From assembly GCA_029204225.1 (NCBI GenBank), contig CM055095.1:16286238-16350237 (forward strand): a DNA stretch of 64,000 nucleotides, written 5' to 3'. This DNA is from Diphasiastrum complanatum (Eukaryota; Streptophyta; Lycopodiopsida; Lycopodiales; Lycopodiaceae). Shown here piece by piece: positions 33,660 through 46,503 of this stretch. The notes beneath the pieces are model-generated. The model was not told the DNA's origin. It saw only the letters and a list, made by a program, of their open reading frames with translations, and did no database searches. The position numbers were made by a program, and so were the translations under genes. Position 1 is the first letter of the stretch; each line of letters begins with the position of its first letter.

Positions 33660-35680
33660 AAAGCATAGTGCTTCGTAGCTTGAATGTACTTTTATACTCT
33701 TTGTAGAGTCTTCTAATGTTGTAGTCCTAGATTGGACATGTATTGAGACAGTGTGCTTACTACATATGCTAGATGAGGTCATGTGCAGATCATAGAATAC
33801 ATTATAGATCCTATGACAGACTGATAAGGATACCTGCACATTTCTTGCTGATCTGCTTGAGTTCTGGGGCACATGTCTTTGGACAGCTTCGATCTAGGAT
33901 CCATAGGTGTGTCTATGGGCTTGCAGTCCACTATGACATATCTACGTAGTACATTGATTAAATAGGACTCTTGGCTTATAGTGATCCTTTTGCTTGCGTG
34001 ATCTCTATTGATCTCCATACCGAGTAAGTAATGAACTGGGCCTAAATCAGTCATCTCAAATTCTGATGAAAGCAAAGACTTGTTTTCATGTAGCACCTGA
34101 TTTGAATTGTTGATAATTAATAAATCATCAACATACAATGCTATAATAACATAGCTTACGCTTGAGATACACATTAGAGTCTACGAAGCAAGAAGTGAAA
34201 TTATGCTACAACAAGAAGTGGTTGATTCTTTCATACCAGGCCCGGGGAGCTTGCTTGAGGCCATATAGTGCCTTGTGCAATTTACATACCAAATGCTCTT
34301 GGCCTTGAAGGACGTAACCTTCTGGTTGATAAATGAATATGTCTTCTTGTATGTATCCATGAAGGAACGTTGTTTGGACGTCCATCTAGTGAATGTCTAG
34401 ACCCTCTACAGTAGCTTATCCAGCAAGGTGCGAATAGATGATGCTTTACCAATGGACTACCACTGTACTGAAGGTGTCAATGTAATCTATTCCATATGCT
34501 TGCTCAAATCCTTTACCCACTAAGCGAGCTTTCCATTTGGATACTGATCCATCTGGCTTAAGCTTTAGCTTGAAGATCCATTTAGAGTCAATATGTTTTA
34601 TACCTGCAGGAGGATTAACAAGATTTCAGGACTTGTTTTTTATCAAGGAACTATACTTAGCATCCATTGTAGCCTTCCAGCTATCTACATTTGATGTTGA
34701 CAATGCTTCTGCAACAGTGGCAGATTCATCATGACTGATAAACGCTTGAGGGATGAAATGATTAGGTTGCTGTCGTTGACGTGTAGATCTTCGGACTGTA
34801 GGTGCTTGAGTTGATGTTTCTCTTGGGTGAATGACTGTGATAGCTTCATCTTGTGGTTGAACAGTCATGGGACTAAGCCCATCGATGGTGAATGGAGTTG
34901 TTGGGACAAACTCCTACATTTGAACGTTCGTAGGTTGTTGCCTATCGATGGAAAATGGAGCTGTTGTGATAGACTCCTGCATTTGCTGCTTCTGCTTGAA
35001 ATCATGAAACTTGTCTTCAAGGAAGACAACATCACGACTGACTGAGATATGTCCTATGTCGATATCATAGATACAATATGCCTTGTGTGACGTTGAATAA
35101 CCGACAAAGATATACTTATAGCTTACTGGGTCTAACTTCTTCCTAAGATCAGACAAAATTTGAGCATAGTAGAGACATCCGAATATACGTAAATGTTTCA
35201 GACTTGGTTTGTAGTCATAGTAGGCTTCAAAGGGTGTCTTGGAGTCGATTGCGTTCATGCTGGAATAATTTTGTAGATAGCAAACTATAAAGATTGCTTC
35301 AACCCAAAAGTTCTGGGGTAATTGAGCGTCGACAGTCGCGGATCATGCAGCTTCCAACAATGTATGATTCTTTCGCTCACAGCTATGCCATTCTGTTGTG
35401 GAGTGTAGCTGGCTGTGAACTGATTGTGCATGCCACATGATGATAGGTAGTCTGCCATTTCATTTGATAAGTATTCTCCTCCTGTATCAAACCAAATGGT
35501 CTTGATTCTCTAACCAGTTTGGTTCTCAACGAATTGCTTGAACTCCTTGAAGAAATTGAATGCTTTTGACTTGTTTCTTATGAACATAATTCTGGTGAAC
35601 CGGGAGTAGTCATCAATGAATGTGATAAAATATAGAAACAATTTTTTTCTTTCTACAAATACTCAAGCTAGCCTACCATG
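33660..35680 (-). pseudogene. Copia pol fragment (integrase end and reverse transcriptase)
   Basis: Minus strand from right to left: integrase end with TPFEAYYDYKPSLKHLRIFG, YIFVGYS and HISVSRDVVF (35258-34914); the linker with RRSTRQRQQPNHFI and WKATMDAKYSSLIKN (34868-34626); and reverse transcriptase with IIALYVDDLLIINNS, SSEFEMTDLGPVHYLLGMEI and SPMD-type motifs ending in GSIMYS (34174-33779). YVDD is intact but the frame between 34200 and 34600 is broken. RNase H and LTRs are absent. Confidence 0.85.
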
Positions 35681-36109
35681 CCATATCAATATATGTGCCA
35701 TGGACAAATGTCTTACAACAAGATCAATACATCTTTTAGGATCACATGTTTGATGCATCAAGAATTATATCCTACCAAGAATGATCTCAGCTCAAACATG
35801 TGAAATCTTACAATTACCTTAGTAGAGAAATTTCACATATAGACACTGATGTATTGTGGAAATATATGTTCAAGCAGATTGATTACATGCCAAGTGAAAA
35901 ACTTAAATTTTTTTAATGAAAAATAATTTGACACGCTATTTAATACAAGCTAGGTAGATTAGGATCTTTCATTCCAAAGAGTATTAATAGTCCATGTTTT
36001 GATTGAGCAAAAAAATATATATTTTCTAGATACTTATTTGTCATTTTACGTATTGAAGAATTTATTTATTTTACAATAGTTACTATTTATATTGTGACAA
36101 AAATAGTAT

Positions 36110-37065
36110 TTTGCGTGATCTTTGGTGATCTCCATACCAAGTAGTTAGTAAACCGGACCTAAATTAGTCATTTTAAATTCTTGTGAAAGTAAAGACTTTG
36201 TTTTGTGCAATAAATAATTTGAATTGTTGATGATTAAAGAATCATCGACATATATTGCTATTATGCTTCTTGGTGTCCAAGGGGAGGCTCGAAGCTTGGG
36301 CCTTTATGCTCGAGATACACATTGTAGAACAAGAAGTAAATTGGTGCTATATCAACAAGTAATTAATTCATTCAAACTAGGCCCTAGGAGCTTGCTTGAG
36401 CCCATAGAGAGTCTTCTACAATTTACATACCATATGCTCTTGGTCTTGAAGGACATAATCTTTTGGTTGATAGATATCAATATCTTCTGGATTTAACCAT
36501 TAAGGAATGTTGTCTGGACGTCCGTTTGGTGAATGTCTAGATCTTCTACAGTAGCAATAGCCAACAAGGTTCTAATAGATTGATGCTTTACCACTAGATT
36601 GAAAGTGTCAATGTAATCTATCTCGTATACTTGCTCATATCCTTTAACCACCAGCCGAGTGTTCCATTTGGATATTGATCCATTTGGCTTGAGCTTCAGT
36701 TTGAAGATCCATTTAGTGTCAATTAGTTTTGTACCTTCAAGAAGATCAACAAGACTCTAGGAATTGTTTTTCATCAATGAGTTATACTCAGCATCCATGG
36801 CGGCTTTCCATTTGTCTACATCTGACATTGACAATGCTTCTACAGCATAGGCAAGTTAATCATGATTGATAAATGCCTAACAGATGAATTGATCAAGTTG
36901 TTGTCATTGTCAAGAAGATCTTAGAACTGCAGGCTCTTGAGTAGATGAATCTGTTGGGTGTATGATAGGGATGTCTTCAGGTTGTGGTCGAATAATCGCA
37001 GGTCCAGGCCTATCGATGGTGAATGAAATTGTTGGGACAAACTCCTACATTTGCTGCTTCTGTCT
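36110..37065 (-). pseudogene. Second copia pol fragment, same region and strand
   Basis: Nearly the whole of 34000-34990 recurs here base for base with about 15-20 percent differences, for example TGATCTCCATACC at 36128 and 34010, and CAAACTCCTACATTTG at 37038 and 34904. It is more decayed than the first. The first copy has an extra internal duplication of about 60 bp (34870-34990) that is missing here. Confidence 0.75.
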
Positions 37066-37069
37066 AGCT

Positions 37070-37586
37070 TCAGAAAATAACAAAGGACCTCGCTTTTATA
37101 TTTCCAAAGTGTTTGGATTTTTCAAAACAGGAACCAAACAAAAGTACTATGTGTATTGGTTGCACACCACTTCAACGAATGTTTTTTTGAAAAGCTACAA
37201 ATTTGAAATGAATTTATCTATCCTCTACAGAATCTGAATATGTTGCAGCTACATCAGCAGTGAAGGAGATTTTTTTGGCTCAGAAGGTTACTACAAAATC
37301 TGCAATTTCCACAAATTAGTCCGACTACACTCCAGTGTGAGAATTAGAGCTGTATAGCTCTATCTCTGAACCCACAAACTCATTCTAGAAGTGAACACAT
37401 AGAAGCTCAGTTTCATTTTCTTAGAAATAAAGTTTAGACTAAAGAAGTTGTACTAAGTTACTATCATATTGACAATATGTTGGCTGAGATTTTGACAAAA
37501 TCCTTGTCAAGAGATATATGCTACCTTGGTAAGTATGTTGAATCTCAATTCAGATTCATATTCATAGTCGTAAGCTTAAGGGGGAA
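37070..37586 (+). pseudogene. Copia RNase H 3' fragment with polypurine tract
   Basis: Broken RNase H frame: ESEYVAAT-like and LAQKV strings near 37225-37290, THSRS-type end region, then LAEILTKSLSRD at 37480. It ends in AAGCTTAAGGGGGAA (37572-37586), the polypurine tract directly before an LTR. Plus strand, opposite to the neighbouring copia fragments. Confidence 0.7.
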
Positions 37587-38490
37587 TGTTGGAGTTAATC
37601 TTACTCCTACTCACTCTAACTGTCCTATAATTCACTCAAGGAAATCACTCTCTTACAACAATGTGCAGAAATGAACTATTTTTTGCATAGTTTGCAGTTT
37701 TACATGCAATCTTCAACAGGCGAAGAATGCGACAAAAATATTCTACTCAACATTTTAGGCAAACTAAAGAATACAAGATTTTGTGAGGAATGCGAAATAC
37801 TGCAGATCTGCACTGACCTTCGTACATGACCTGTCTAAGTCTTCACGCTCCAGGGAATAACCGATCTATGGATCAACTACTAAACTGTTCATGATCTTGT
37901 AATTCTAAAATTAGAATAACATAAGATCATCAAACAACTATATAAGGAAATGAGCGATTAGAGATAAAAATGAAATAGAAAATTACTGATCAAAGAGAGA
38001 TCGATACTCAACATTTGACTCCTCAAAGTTAGAGATCATAGAGAGAGTAAAAGTATTCTGAATTATAACAACTACTTGTTTATTTATGTAAGTAGGACCA
38101 CGCTCTCTCTGCACAACTATCTTGTGATCTGATTATTGTTACTACAATATTCTTATAAAGATTCATTATTTTTCTATCATGTTGCATATGCACTATATGA
38201 TTAATTACCTCTCACTCTTGTTTCTCTACTGTCACGAATATCAGCAATAAAGAATCAAATGGCTATCACAGATTCCTAATCGTATTGCATTTTTTTATGG
38301 TTGTTTACAATACGCTGATATTCATTATCAACACAAATCATAACCACTCTATTCTTTGAGTCTCTAAATAAATCCAAATCCTATAATCTTCAAATATTTT
38401 TTTGTCATTATTTTTCTTTGATGGGCTACAGCCTGAAACACTACGTCATCCCCATCAGAGCGGTATCAGAGTAGTAAAAAAAAAAAACCA
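37587..38490 (+). mobile_element. Copia LTR
   Basis: Starts TGTTGGAGTTAATC right after a polypurine tract and is followed within a few bases by an iMet primer site, so it serves as a 3' LTR of the left fragment and lies in 5'-LTR position for the gag to the right. The exact right end is uncertain. Confidence 0.65.
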
Positions 38491-38496
38491 ATAGAT

Positions 38497-38508
38497 TGGT
38501 ATCAGAGC
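38497..38508 (+). promoter_or_regulatory. Primer binding site, tRNA-iMet type
   Basis: TGGTATCAGAGC, followed by CATGG, about 110 bases before a gag start codon. A second partial match (GGTATCAGAG) lies at 38462. Confidence 0.8.
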
Positions 38509-38616
38509 CATGGTTTGGATACACTAGAGTCTTGAGATTAAAAGAACCTAAATAGGTTCATATTTTTAGAGCTAGTTTATAAATTAGTTGTGTACAATCT
38601 CTGTTCTTTGATATTC

Positions 38617-39937
38617 ATGGAAGGAACAACCTCAAAAATTCGATTGATCAATAAGTTCAACGTAGATGATTTTTACAAGTGGAAATTCAAAATGAGGATG
38701 ATACTGATCGAAAGAGAGCTATGGGGATACATTAATGGTTCAATAGCCAGAGCGGCTGAATCAGAACTGCTACCCGTATGGGAGGCAAAGGATGGCAAAT
38801 TACTTGCCATTGTATTCTTAAATCTAAAAGATATATTTGCAAAGCAAACCAATCTGTTTGCCCCAGCATCAACAATATGTGGAAATCCCTTTTATGTGCA
38901 AAGCTTCCTAATTTAGAATACCATGCAAAAAAATGCTTGATCGGGGACTGAGTAAATTCGGCATTTGCACGTTGCCATTATGTCCCTCTGAGACTGCAAA
39001 TGATGAAGAGTGTAGGATAGATGGTGTTGGCACCATATCTTTGTGTCTAGAATCCTCAAAATGCATGGATCTAAAAAATGTCCTTTATGTATCATCAATC
39101 ACCAAGAATATGCTTAGTGTTGGTCTACTCTTAGAAAGTGGTTTGGATGTCCACTTTAAGCATGGTGTTTGCTTCATCTTGAAGAATGATGTTTGCATTG
39201 CAAAGGGATCTAAACATGGAAGATTGTTTAAGTTGGAAGCTAGTGTTGCTTTTGAAAGAATGAGCTTGGCAAAGGAGGAGATCACTCAAGAGGAGATCTT
39301 GGAAAAGTGTGATCTTGCTTGCATTAAGGAGGAGCATCAAAAGGAGGAAGATCTTGAGGATCATCCTCAAAGCTTGAGATTTCCAAGGGAGTCCTCAATG
39401 ACAATGGCCGAGTCATCAAATTGCATGCAAATTGTCCATTCAAGTGTGCATCTTGCAAGGGTGGTGAGCATTGGAGAGTCTACTATCTTTGAGTACTTGT
39501 TAGATCGTATTAGTAGACATGGAGTGACTTGTTGCTTATCTTTAAGATCTATGGTGTTTAGTACTCTTTATGACAAGACAATGAAATTAGATGCTTTCAA
39601 ATCTCCATTTGTTGTTGATAAAGCAATTTCATCGGATAACTATTTTTGTAATAGTTTGAATAGAGTCATATGGATCAAGCAAGGCAAGTTGTCTTTGGCA
39701 ACATTATGTATGCACTTAGTCGTTTTATTGATGTATCTTCAAGTGCACAAAATGCCTTGGAATCCATGGCTTGGCATGATGTTTAGTGTTGAAGTGTGCT
39801 ACATGTATATAGACACATTTATGGAACATCTTGTAAGGGATCCTCTAAGAGGTGGTGAAAGATCCTTCATGGACATCATTCTCTATTGGAGTCTCAAAAG
39901 TTCCTTGTTTGTAGCTGGATTTTTTAGACACATATAA
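38617..39937 (+). pseudogene. Copia gag start joined to a pre-integrase fragment
   Basis: From ATG 38617: IRLINKFNVDDFYKWKFKMR and ELWGYINGS, the usual start of copia gag. The frame stops at 38916, and after a deletion the pre-integrase region follows: MDLKNVLYVSSITKNMLSVG, FILKNDVCIAKGSKHGRLFK. The rest, to 39937, is open but unlike pol (EEILEKCDLACIKEEHQKEE, then no motif). The element has therefore lost most of gag, protease, integrase and reverse transcriptase. Confidence 0.7.
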
Positions 39938-39944
39938 GAGAGTT

Positions 39945-40500
39945 GTAAATAGATCAAGCTAAATTTGAGGAGTGTGAAGAATTGTCAAAAATTGGCAAAT
40001 CTAGCCTGATAAAAAACCATGTAGTATAATGTAAATTTTGTACATAAGTGGATTCCACACATGTGAGGCAAATATGCCACGTGGAAATCTACTCCTAATA
40101 TAGGTTAGGTCAAGTCCATAGGGTTGGTCATGTCATTTTGGTAGTGATTCCTAGTTTATAGGTCCTAAATCCTAGATTTAAGGTGAAAATTTGACCAACT
40201 AGCTATCTACCAAGCATGACTCTAGGAAATAGACTAGGGTTTCATTTTAGGTCAAGGAGAGTGAGTTAACTTCCTTATTATATGCTGGAAATCTACCTAA
40301 CTTCAAGAAGGAAGTCGAATTTGCTATGTATTCCCTCTCTCCATAGTGAGAAGATAGAAAAATTTTGGAGCTCATTGGCAATCTCAAGCTAGTTCACTAT
40401 GTACATTGAGTTTTTGTGATCCAAATGAAACCAAATCAATTTCTACTTGTTTCTCAGGTTGAAGTCCATACTACAGCCTATAGTACACATGTGTGGTCTC
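39945..40500. other. Possible LTR, no gene
   Basis: AATTTGAGGAG is followed by TGTGAAGAATTG at about 39972, which could be a polypurine tract and LTR start for the copia relic on its left. CCACGTGG lies at 40077. No partner LTR was recognised. Confidence 0.35.
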
Positions 40501-40505
40501 GAATT

Positions 40506-41374
40506 TCAATGTTGATCAATGCTTTTGATTGTTAATGCTTGTTGTTTGTCAAATTGCCAATCTAGATGAACTTTTGTGTGTCTAGTTTTTTGATAGATTG
40601 TTAAGCAAGCATCCAATCGCTCTTGTGGATCTTTTGTAGATCCATTTATGGTCCTAAAGTACAGTACTTTCACATCATTAGGCAACGGTTGGTTGCCCTC
40701 GACAACCTTTGTTGGCGAAGCGGGTGGGGTTTGAGAAGCAATTGTGAAAACAGGGGTGAGGACGGTTTGTCCGAACGAGAGGATGGGAGGAATAGAAGGA
40801 AACTGGAGGGTGGTGTGGAGTATGGAAGAAGGTGAGGATGGAGCATAAAGCATCTGGTGTGGGGTGAAAAATTGATGACTTGCATCCACGCCAGAGTGTC
40901 AGGAGACAATTGAGAATCAGAGGGATTGAATGGAATGGAAGCAACGGTGGCGGCAGGAGTGATGGAAAATGCGATGGTGATGGATGGAGTAGTGTATACC
41001 GGAAGAGAAATAGGAGTGGTATCAACAGAAGAAACGGAGATGGAGACAGAAACAGATGTGGATGGAACATGAAGAGAGGTAGCGACAACAGAAATTAGAG
41101 TGGGGGGTTGCACGGAAGAAGAAGTGGCGGTTGTTGATGGGGTGGTTAGTGCGATAGTGGAGGTGCGTCTTCGGGTAGCAGGTGGAGATGTGGATGTAGA
41201 GGCAGTGCCACGCATTCGTTTGCTGGCTGTTGTGTTAATAACTGTAGGTTGGGAGGAGGTGGATGCTTGAGATGGCGGATAAAGGTTAGTATGTGGCATG
41301 AGGGTAGACAAAAGGGATGAGCATTGGAAACTGCGCACTTTTGCCTCGAGAAGTGCACAGGAAAAGTTACACAA
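40506..41374 (-). pseudogene. Ser/Thr/Pro-rich reading frame, unrecognised
   Basis: Open for 234 codons (41374-40670) with a low-complexity S/T/P composition (TTASKRMRGTASTSTSPP). An overlapping second frame to 40506 ends VLYFRTINGSTKDPQERLDA and VHLDWQFDKQ, which looks more like folded protein, so a single frameshift near 40880 may join them. It could be the N-terminal part of a retroelement gag or a captured gene. I cannot name it, and low complexity makes the first part doubtful. Confidence 0.3.
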
Positions 41375-41802
41375 CAGGGGGCCTGCTGGTATTCACTCAC
41401 GGTTGTTGGGTTTTATGGAGTTGGTTAGTTCTCAAATAAGGAAGCTATGCCAGTCGTATCGCACAACAGAGTGTTTTTAGATAAGATCTCGAGATGTTTT
41501 GATTTTTAACTTTTGTAAACTAGTAATCAGCTTCATCCATGCTTGATCTGATTGTTGGTGGTTCTCTGGAAGTTTTGATGGATACTTGGTAGTAGATCCA
41601 TCAGTCAATCTGATGATCTACTTTCTTCTTGATCCTATCTAGATCTGGATCCTTCTTGGATTCTGATGAATTTTCTCGATCTTGCTAGATCTGGCTGAAT
41701 CTGAATGGATCTAGCTTGATTTGGCTTGACCTTCTTAGATCTAGTGGTGAAGCTTTAGTAGAATAGCTTTTCGTAACGTGCCATCGCCAATCTGGATCTA
41801 TC

Positions 41803-42835
41803 TTACTGCGGTGGCCAGTATTTGTGCAATCGGCTACCGTTGATGGGTGTACCGAATGGTGTCCCATCTAGCCTTTTCAAATTCATGGATCCATGATTAA
41901 GAATTTTCTTGATCATATAAGGACCTTCTCCCTTGATCGCCTTGGTTTTATACATCAGGACCAGATCTTCGGAGTGAAGATCCTTTTTTTGTAACCTACG
42001 ATCATGCCATGCCTTGCATCTTTCCTTTTCAGCTGCCAATGCGTGCACAACTAGTAAGTGTGTTTCACAGAGTTTATGCAGAGCTTCGTGGCATAGTTGT
42101 AGAGATTTGGATCATTAAGACGTTGTGTGGTGGCAATCCTTAATGAAGGAACTAAAAAATCTACTGGCATTACAACATCTTGACCATATACCAATTGGAA
42201 GGGTGTTTGATCGATGCTTCCTTTATATGTTGTCCTGAATGCCCATAGTACAGCATGTAACTTATGTTCCCAATCCGATCTGCTAGCTTCAACTATTTTC
42301 GTGAGCACGCTACACAGGATCTTATTGGATGATTTTGCTTGCCCATTACCACGAGGATGATGAGGTGTACTAGTTCCGTGGATCATGAAAAATTCCTCCA
42401 ACAGGACCTTGACGGTCTCGTTAATGAAATGGCTTCCGCGATCGCTGACTAGCTCCACCGGACATCCGAAGTGTATAATGATTATGTATCGAACCTGGGA
42501 ACTCCTTGCTGCAGGGTGAATTGGACCGATGTAATCCAATCCCCACTTTTCGAATGGTACTTGGGCTAAGACCGGATGTAGTAAGTCGTAATTCAATCTC
42601 ATTGGTCTCCTTGCCCTTTGGCACACATCACACTTTTTCAAGTATTGCTCTGTATCCTTATGAATCGTTGGCTACCAACATCTTGATTGCAGGATCTTGC
42701 GAACTGTAATGTCAGATGCAAAATGACCCCCACCCATGCTTTCATGTGAAAGCAAAACGATCTGGGTGGCCACATGAGGAAGAATACACCCTCGAAGAAT
42801 TCCATCTGGACCTCTTCAATACAACTAGCCGACAA
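41803..42835 (-). pseudogene. Gypsy integrase
   Basis: Minus strand. A zinc-binding end (KKCDVCQRARRP) is followed by the catalytic core: FEKWGLDYIGPIHPAA, VELVSDRGSHFINETV and HHPRGNGQAKSSNKIL. Between the first Asp and the second Asp about 30 residues are deleted (RYIIIIHFGCP). WAFRTTYKGSIDQTPFQLVY and KGEGPYMIKKILNHGS follow in a second frame starting at 42048. Integrase inserts the cDNA; this copy cannot be functional. The frame breaks at about 42640 and 42050. Confidence 0.85.
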
Positions 42836-43196
42836 TCAACTGATAAGGTCTAGCCTTTAGGATCAATTTCCACTGTTCCTCCTTTGGTAAAGATTTGTCT
42901 GGTTGGCCCCGCATTAGATATTCAACAATGTCGGCCGCCCATTCTGGTACTGTGTCCACGTAAAATAAGATAGCATCTGCCACCTCATCGTCGGGTTGGT
43001 TTGCAATCTCCTTTCCTTTGATTCGTGACACGTGATCAGCCATGTAATGTTGTCTTCTCTTGAGAACTACTATCCAAAAATCAAACTCCAACAACAGAAG
43101 TAGCCATCTGGTGATTCTTCCGATGTTGTAAGTTTTATTTACGAGATAGAGCAAGGGTTGATGGTCCGTATAAAAAGCAAAATGTGTGGCCATCAA
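42825..43196 (-). pseudogene. Gypsy RNase H C-terminal part and tether
   Basis: HFAFYTDHQPLLYLVNK, RITRWLLLLLEFDFWIVVLK and YMADHVSRIKG are the classic second half of the gypsy RNase H. The frame is separated from reverse transcriptase by a stop at about 43200 (KKF then stop). It converts the RNA-DNA hybrid. Confidence 0.85.
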
Positions 43197-43202
43197 GTAG
43201 TG

Positions 43203-44582
43203 TCAAAATTTCTTAACCGCATAGATCATTGCCAGTGCTTTCCGATCTGTGGTTGAATAATCCATTTCGGTATCACTGAGCTGTCGGCTTGCAAATCGGA
43301 TTGGAAAATCCTTTTTGTGTTCACCTGGCTGGGTTAAGACTGCTCCAATTGCATACTTCGATGCGTCTGTATGCACGTGAAACTCAATGGACCAATTGGG
43401 TGGGCGTAAGATTGGTGCTGAAACCAATGCATCCTTAAGCTTTTGAAAAGCCTTTAAGGCTTCCTCGTTCCAATGTGGATCTGTTGTGAGTTTGTAAATT
43501 GGTCGGGCTAACTCTGCAAAATCAAGAATGAAGATCCTATAATAGTTAGCATGACCCATGAAAACGTAGATCTCGTGAATCGTCCCCGATGGTGGTAGAT
43601 CAACAATGACCCTGATCTTAGATAGATCTGTGGCGATCCTGTGTCTTGACACTATATGGCCGAGAATCAAGCCATGTGTCATCCAGAATTGACATTTTTC
43701 TGGATTCAGGGAGAACTGGTATTCACGACATTTTTGTAACACCTTCTCCAAGTTGGATAAGTGTTTTGAATCTGGTCCATGCACACACAGATTGTCCAGG
43801 AAAATCTCCAAAAACTTCTGCAAATAATCTTTGAATGTTGCTTGCATGACTTGCTGGAAAGTGCTTGGGGCATTGCAAAGTCCGAATGGCATCACTTTAT
43901 AGGCATAGGTTCCCCATTCCGTGGCGAATGCTGTTTTGTGCTGGCCCTGGGGGACTATCTTCACCTAGTTGTAGCCGTTGAAGCCATCTAGAAAACTGTA
44001 GGCTTCGGCGCCAGCTACCCTGTCGAGGACACTCTTTGTAAATGGTAAAGAAAAATGGTCCTTTTTGGTGACTGCATTTAGTGCCTTCAGATTCACACAA
44101 ATTCACATTTTGCTGTTCTTCTTGGGTACTATAACTATTGGTGATACCCGTTCCGTGTGTCCAATTTCATAGATGAAATCTGCATCCATCAGTTTTTGCA
44201 ACTCCTGCTTGATCAACTCAGTATAATTCGGGTTGCAGTGGTAATAATGGCTTATCTTGGGGACTGCTCCATCCACCAAGGGTATAGTGTGTTGGACTAC
44301 TATTGGTGGAATGCCCTTCAGGTTACTATAACTCCATGCAAAACAGTCTTTATGTTCCACCAACAACAATCGTAGTCTTTTGAACTGTGTGGGTATTAAC
44401 TGCTCCCCCACATGCACTATCTTTTCTTCTTCACCTGGCTCGGCAAGGTTCATCGGTTGTGTTCGTGTAGGTCCCTCGAAGACTTGTTCCGCTGGTGCCT
44501 GACTTTGATCAGGTTCTCTCTGGGCTTGCGGCATCATGATTACCACGTCGCCCAAGGTATAGTTCTTGAAATTCTCAAGCAT
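43203..44582 (-). pseudogene. Gypsy reverse transcriptase and RNase H N-terminal part
   Basis: Begins LVEHKDCFAWSYSNLKGI and VSPIVIVPKKNSKM; a stop at 44103 separates it from ICVNLKALNAVTKKDHF. An amber codon precedes VKIVPQGQHKTAFATEWGTY. The catalytic box reads FLDNLCVHG where the family has a double Asp, so one catalytic Asp is Asn. FASRQLSDTEMDYSTTDRK follows. Reverse transcriptase would copy the RNA; this one is dead by at least three lesions. Confidence 0.9.
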
Positions 44583-44829
44583 CTCATGAACTGGCGCTCA
44601 TCAAGATTCCTCTTTCAGCATATTGATCTTAACCCGACTGGTCATTTTTTGATTTTTTGTCACCTGTGTAGAAGATGACGCTGTATCTGAGTCCAAGTTG
44701 ATTGACTTCGAGGACTCCAATACTTTCTTTTTGCTCTTTTTGTCATCTTGGTGGATTCATCCTTGTTATTCTTCATCGGAACTGCCGTGACATTCGCCTC
44801 ATGGTTGCGAATATCCACATCCACTGTAG

Positions 44830-45743
44830 CTATCGCCTCATCGGTAGATCACTCCAACGGATCACCTGGTTGTAGCGCTGCTTCAACTGATTCTTCTTAT
44901 TCGCAAGTGCCTTGGGTGGATCAACCCTTGAGACTTTCGCCATAGCAGACTTTTGCGATGGTTGAGCTGGTACTTTTCTGATTCCGTAATGATCGGTGTC
45001 CATGTGGTGTAAGACCTGTTCATCAGATAGCTCAATCTCTTTATTATAAGTTAGAGCATGTTTCCAAGGGACCAAATCATCCTCCACTAGATTCTCAATA
45101 GGTTCCGTTGACAACCATGCTACGTTTATCATATTCACCCCAAATGTGATGGGTGTGTCCATAGTGTAACACTTGGGTGAAGATGTACTAGGTTCTAGAT
45201 CTGATTCATATTGACATGCCTGGCAGTCAATTGTTGCTAATGCATCCGCCCATATCACGACATCCGTCTCTGAATGATAGTGACCCCCTTGGCTGCCCTT
45301 GGGCGATCAATCGCGTGATCTGTCGTGGATGATCCGTCATCAACTTTGGGTGCAATACGTTTCACTGCCCATGTGGTTGGATCAACCTTTACAGCCTGCT
45401 CTCTGTTCTCGAAGGTGAGTTTCCCCGTACCCCAGTTGTGTACTACTTGCGCAGTTCTCAACCATGGTCTTTCCAGTAAAACACGGTATGCAAATGGAGA
45501 TTCAGGTATATCCATGACTACAAAAGTAATCACAAACTACATGCCTGCTATCTTTACAAGAATATTGGCAACTACACCTTTTGGTTTCACACAGGATTGA
45601 TCAGCTAGCTTGACGACGAATCTTGCTGGCTTCAATCCTTGTAAATCCCATTTTTCGTACAAAGTAGTGGAGATCAAATTGACACCCGATCCTCCATCTA
45701 CCACTGTCGCCTCGTCCGCGTATCTCTTGTGTTTGATTGGCAA
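44830..45743 (-). pseudogene. Gypsy protease and following spacer
   Basis: KHKRYADEATVVDGGSGVNL carries the protease Asp with D-G-G rather than D-S/T-G. FVVKLADQSCVKPKGVV, VVMDIPESPFAYRVLLERPW and TGKLTFENREQAVKVDP continue the fold after a stop at 45537. A linker with DMDTDHYGIRK-type sequence leads to 44830. Confidence 0.75.
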
Positions 45744-45767
45744 AGTGATGTTGTGTTTCTCACTTTC

Positions 45768-46503
45768 TCATGCTGCTCCGATGTGGAGGACGTTACTTGT
45801 TTCTTCATAGCCCGTACGATATATGGGCCCGGGCGCTACTGGATCCTCATCCGCTTTGGCCCATTCAGCTAGAAGGCTTTTCGCTTGTGGTGCAATCCAC
45901 AGTAGTTCTCCGAGTGGTAAACTAACACGGCTTGACAGTAAAAGTGCGAGCCTTTCAGTGTGTGGTTCCTCAGGCTCCACCATGTGAAAATGTGACTTTG
46001 CTCAACAGGAGAAACGAGTCTTCCATGAACTTTCTTGGTTTAAAGCGCGTAATGAGGGCCACCTTAACCGCTTCCTAGGTGGATTTTTCTTCCTCTGACA
46101 GGTTGAAAAACCAATCCTGAGCCACTGCCAATAAGGACATGGCAAACAACATCAGCTTCTCCGCAGACATCCGTTCATCGTAGATTTCACGAGCTTGCTT
46201 GTAGATCTGGAGGAATCGGATGGGATCTGATGATCCTTTGTATTTTGGTATTTCCATCCGTGGTGCTCTCCGGACTGCTTGCAAGGAGCGACAGGTACGG
46301 GTTGGCCCATTGGATTCATTGGTGTTGGTTCCGGTTCTGCCTCTTGTTGCACAACTGCTAATCTGGGAAGGTGTGGTGCTTGATTTGCTATCCTTCATGC
46401 TATTGATCATCCCGATCTCAGATTCATCTGATGGTGGATTACAAAGTGATTGGATCTTGCTTATACAGTCGGATGCAACCTGGATCTCTAAGGATCTAAT
46501 CAA
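45768..46503 (-). pseudogene. Gypsy gag
   Basis: MEIPKYKGSSDPIRFLQIYK, MLFAMSLLAVAQDWFFNLSE, an in-frame stop where Trp is usual (46073-46075), then EAVKVALITRFKPRKF. The rest (EPHTERLALLLSSRV) runs to 45768. Capsid protein of the element. Confidence 0.8.
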
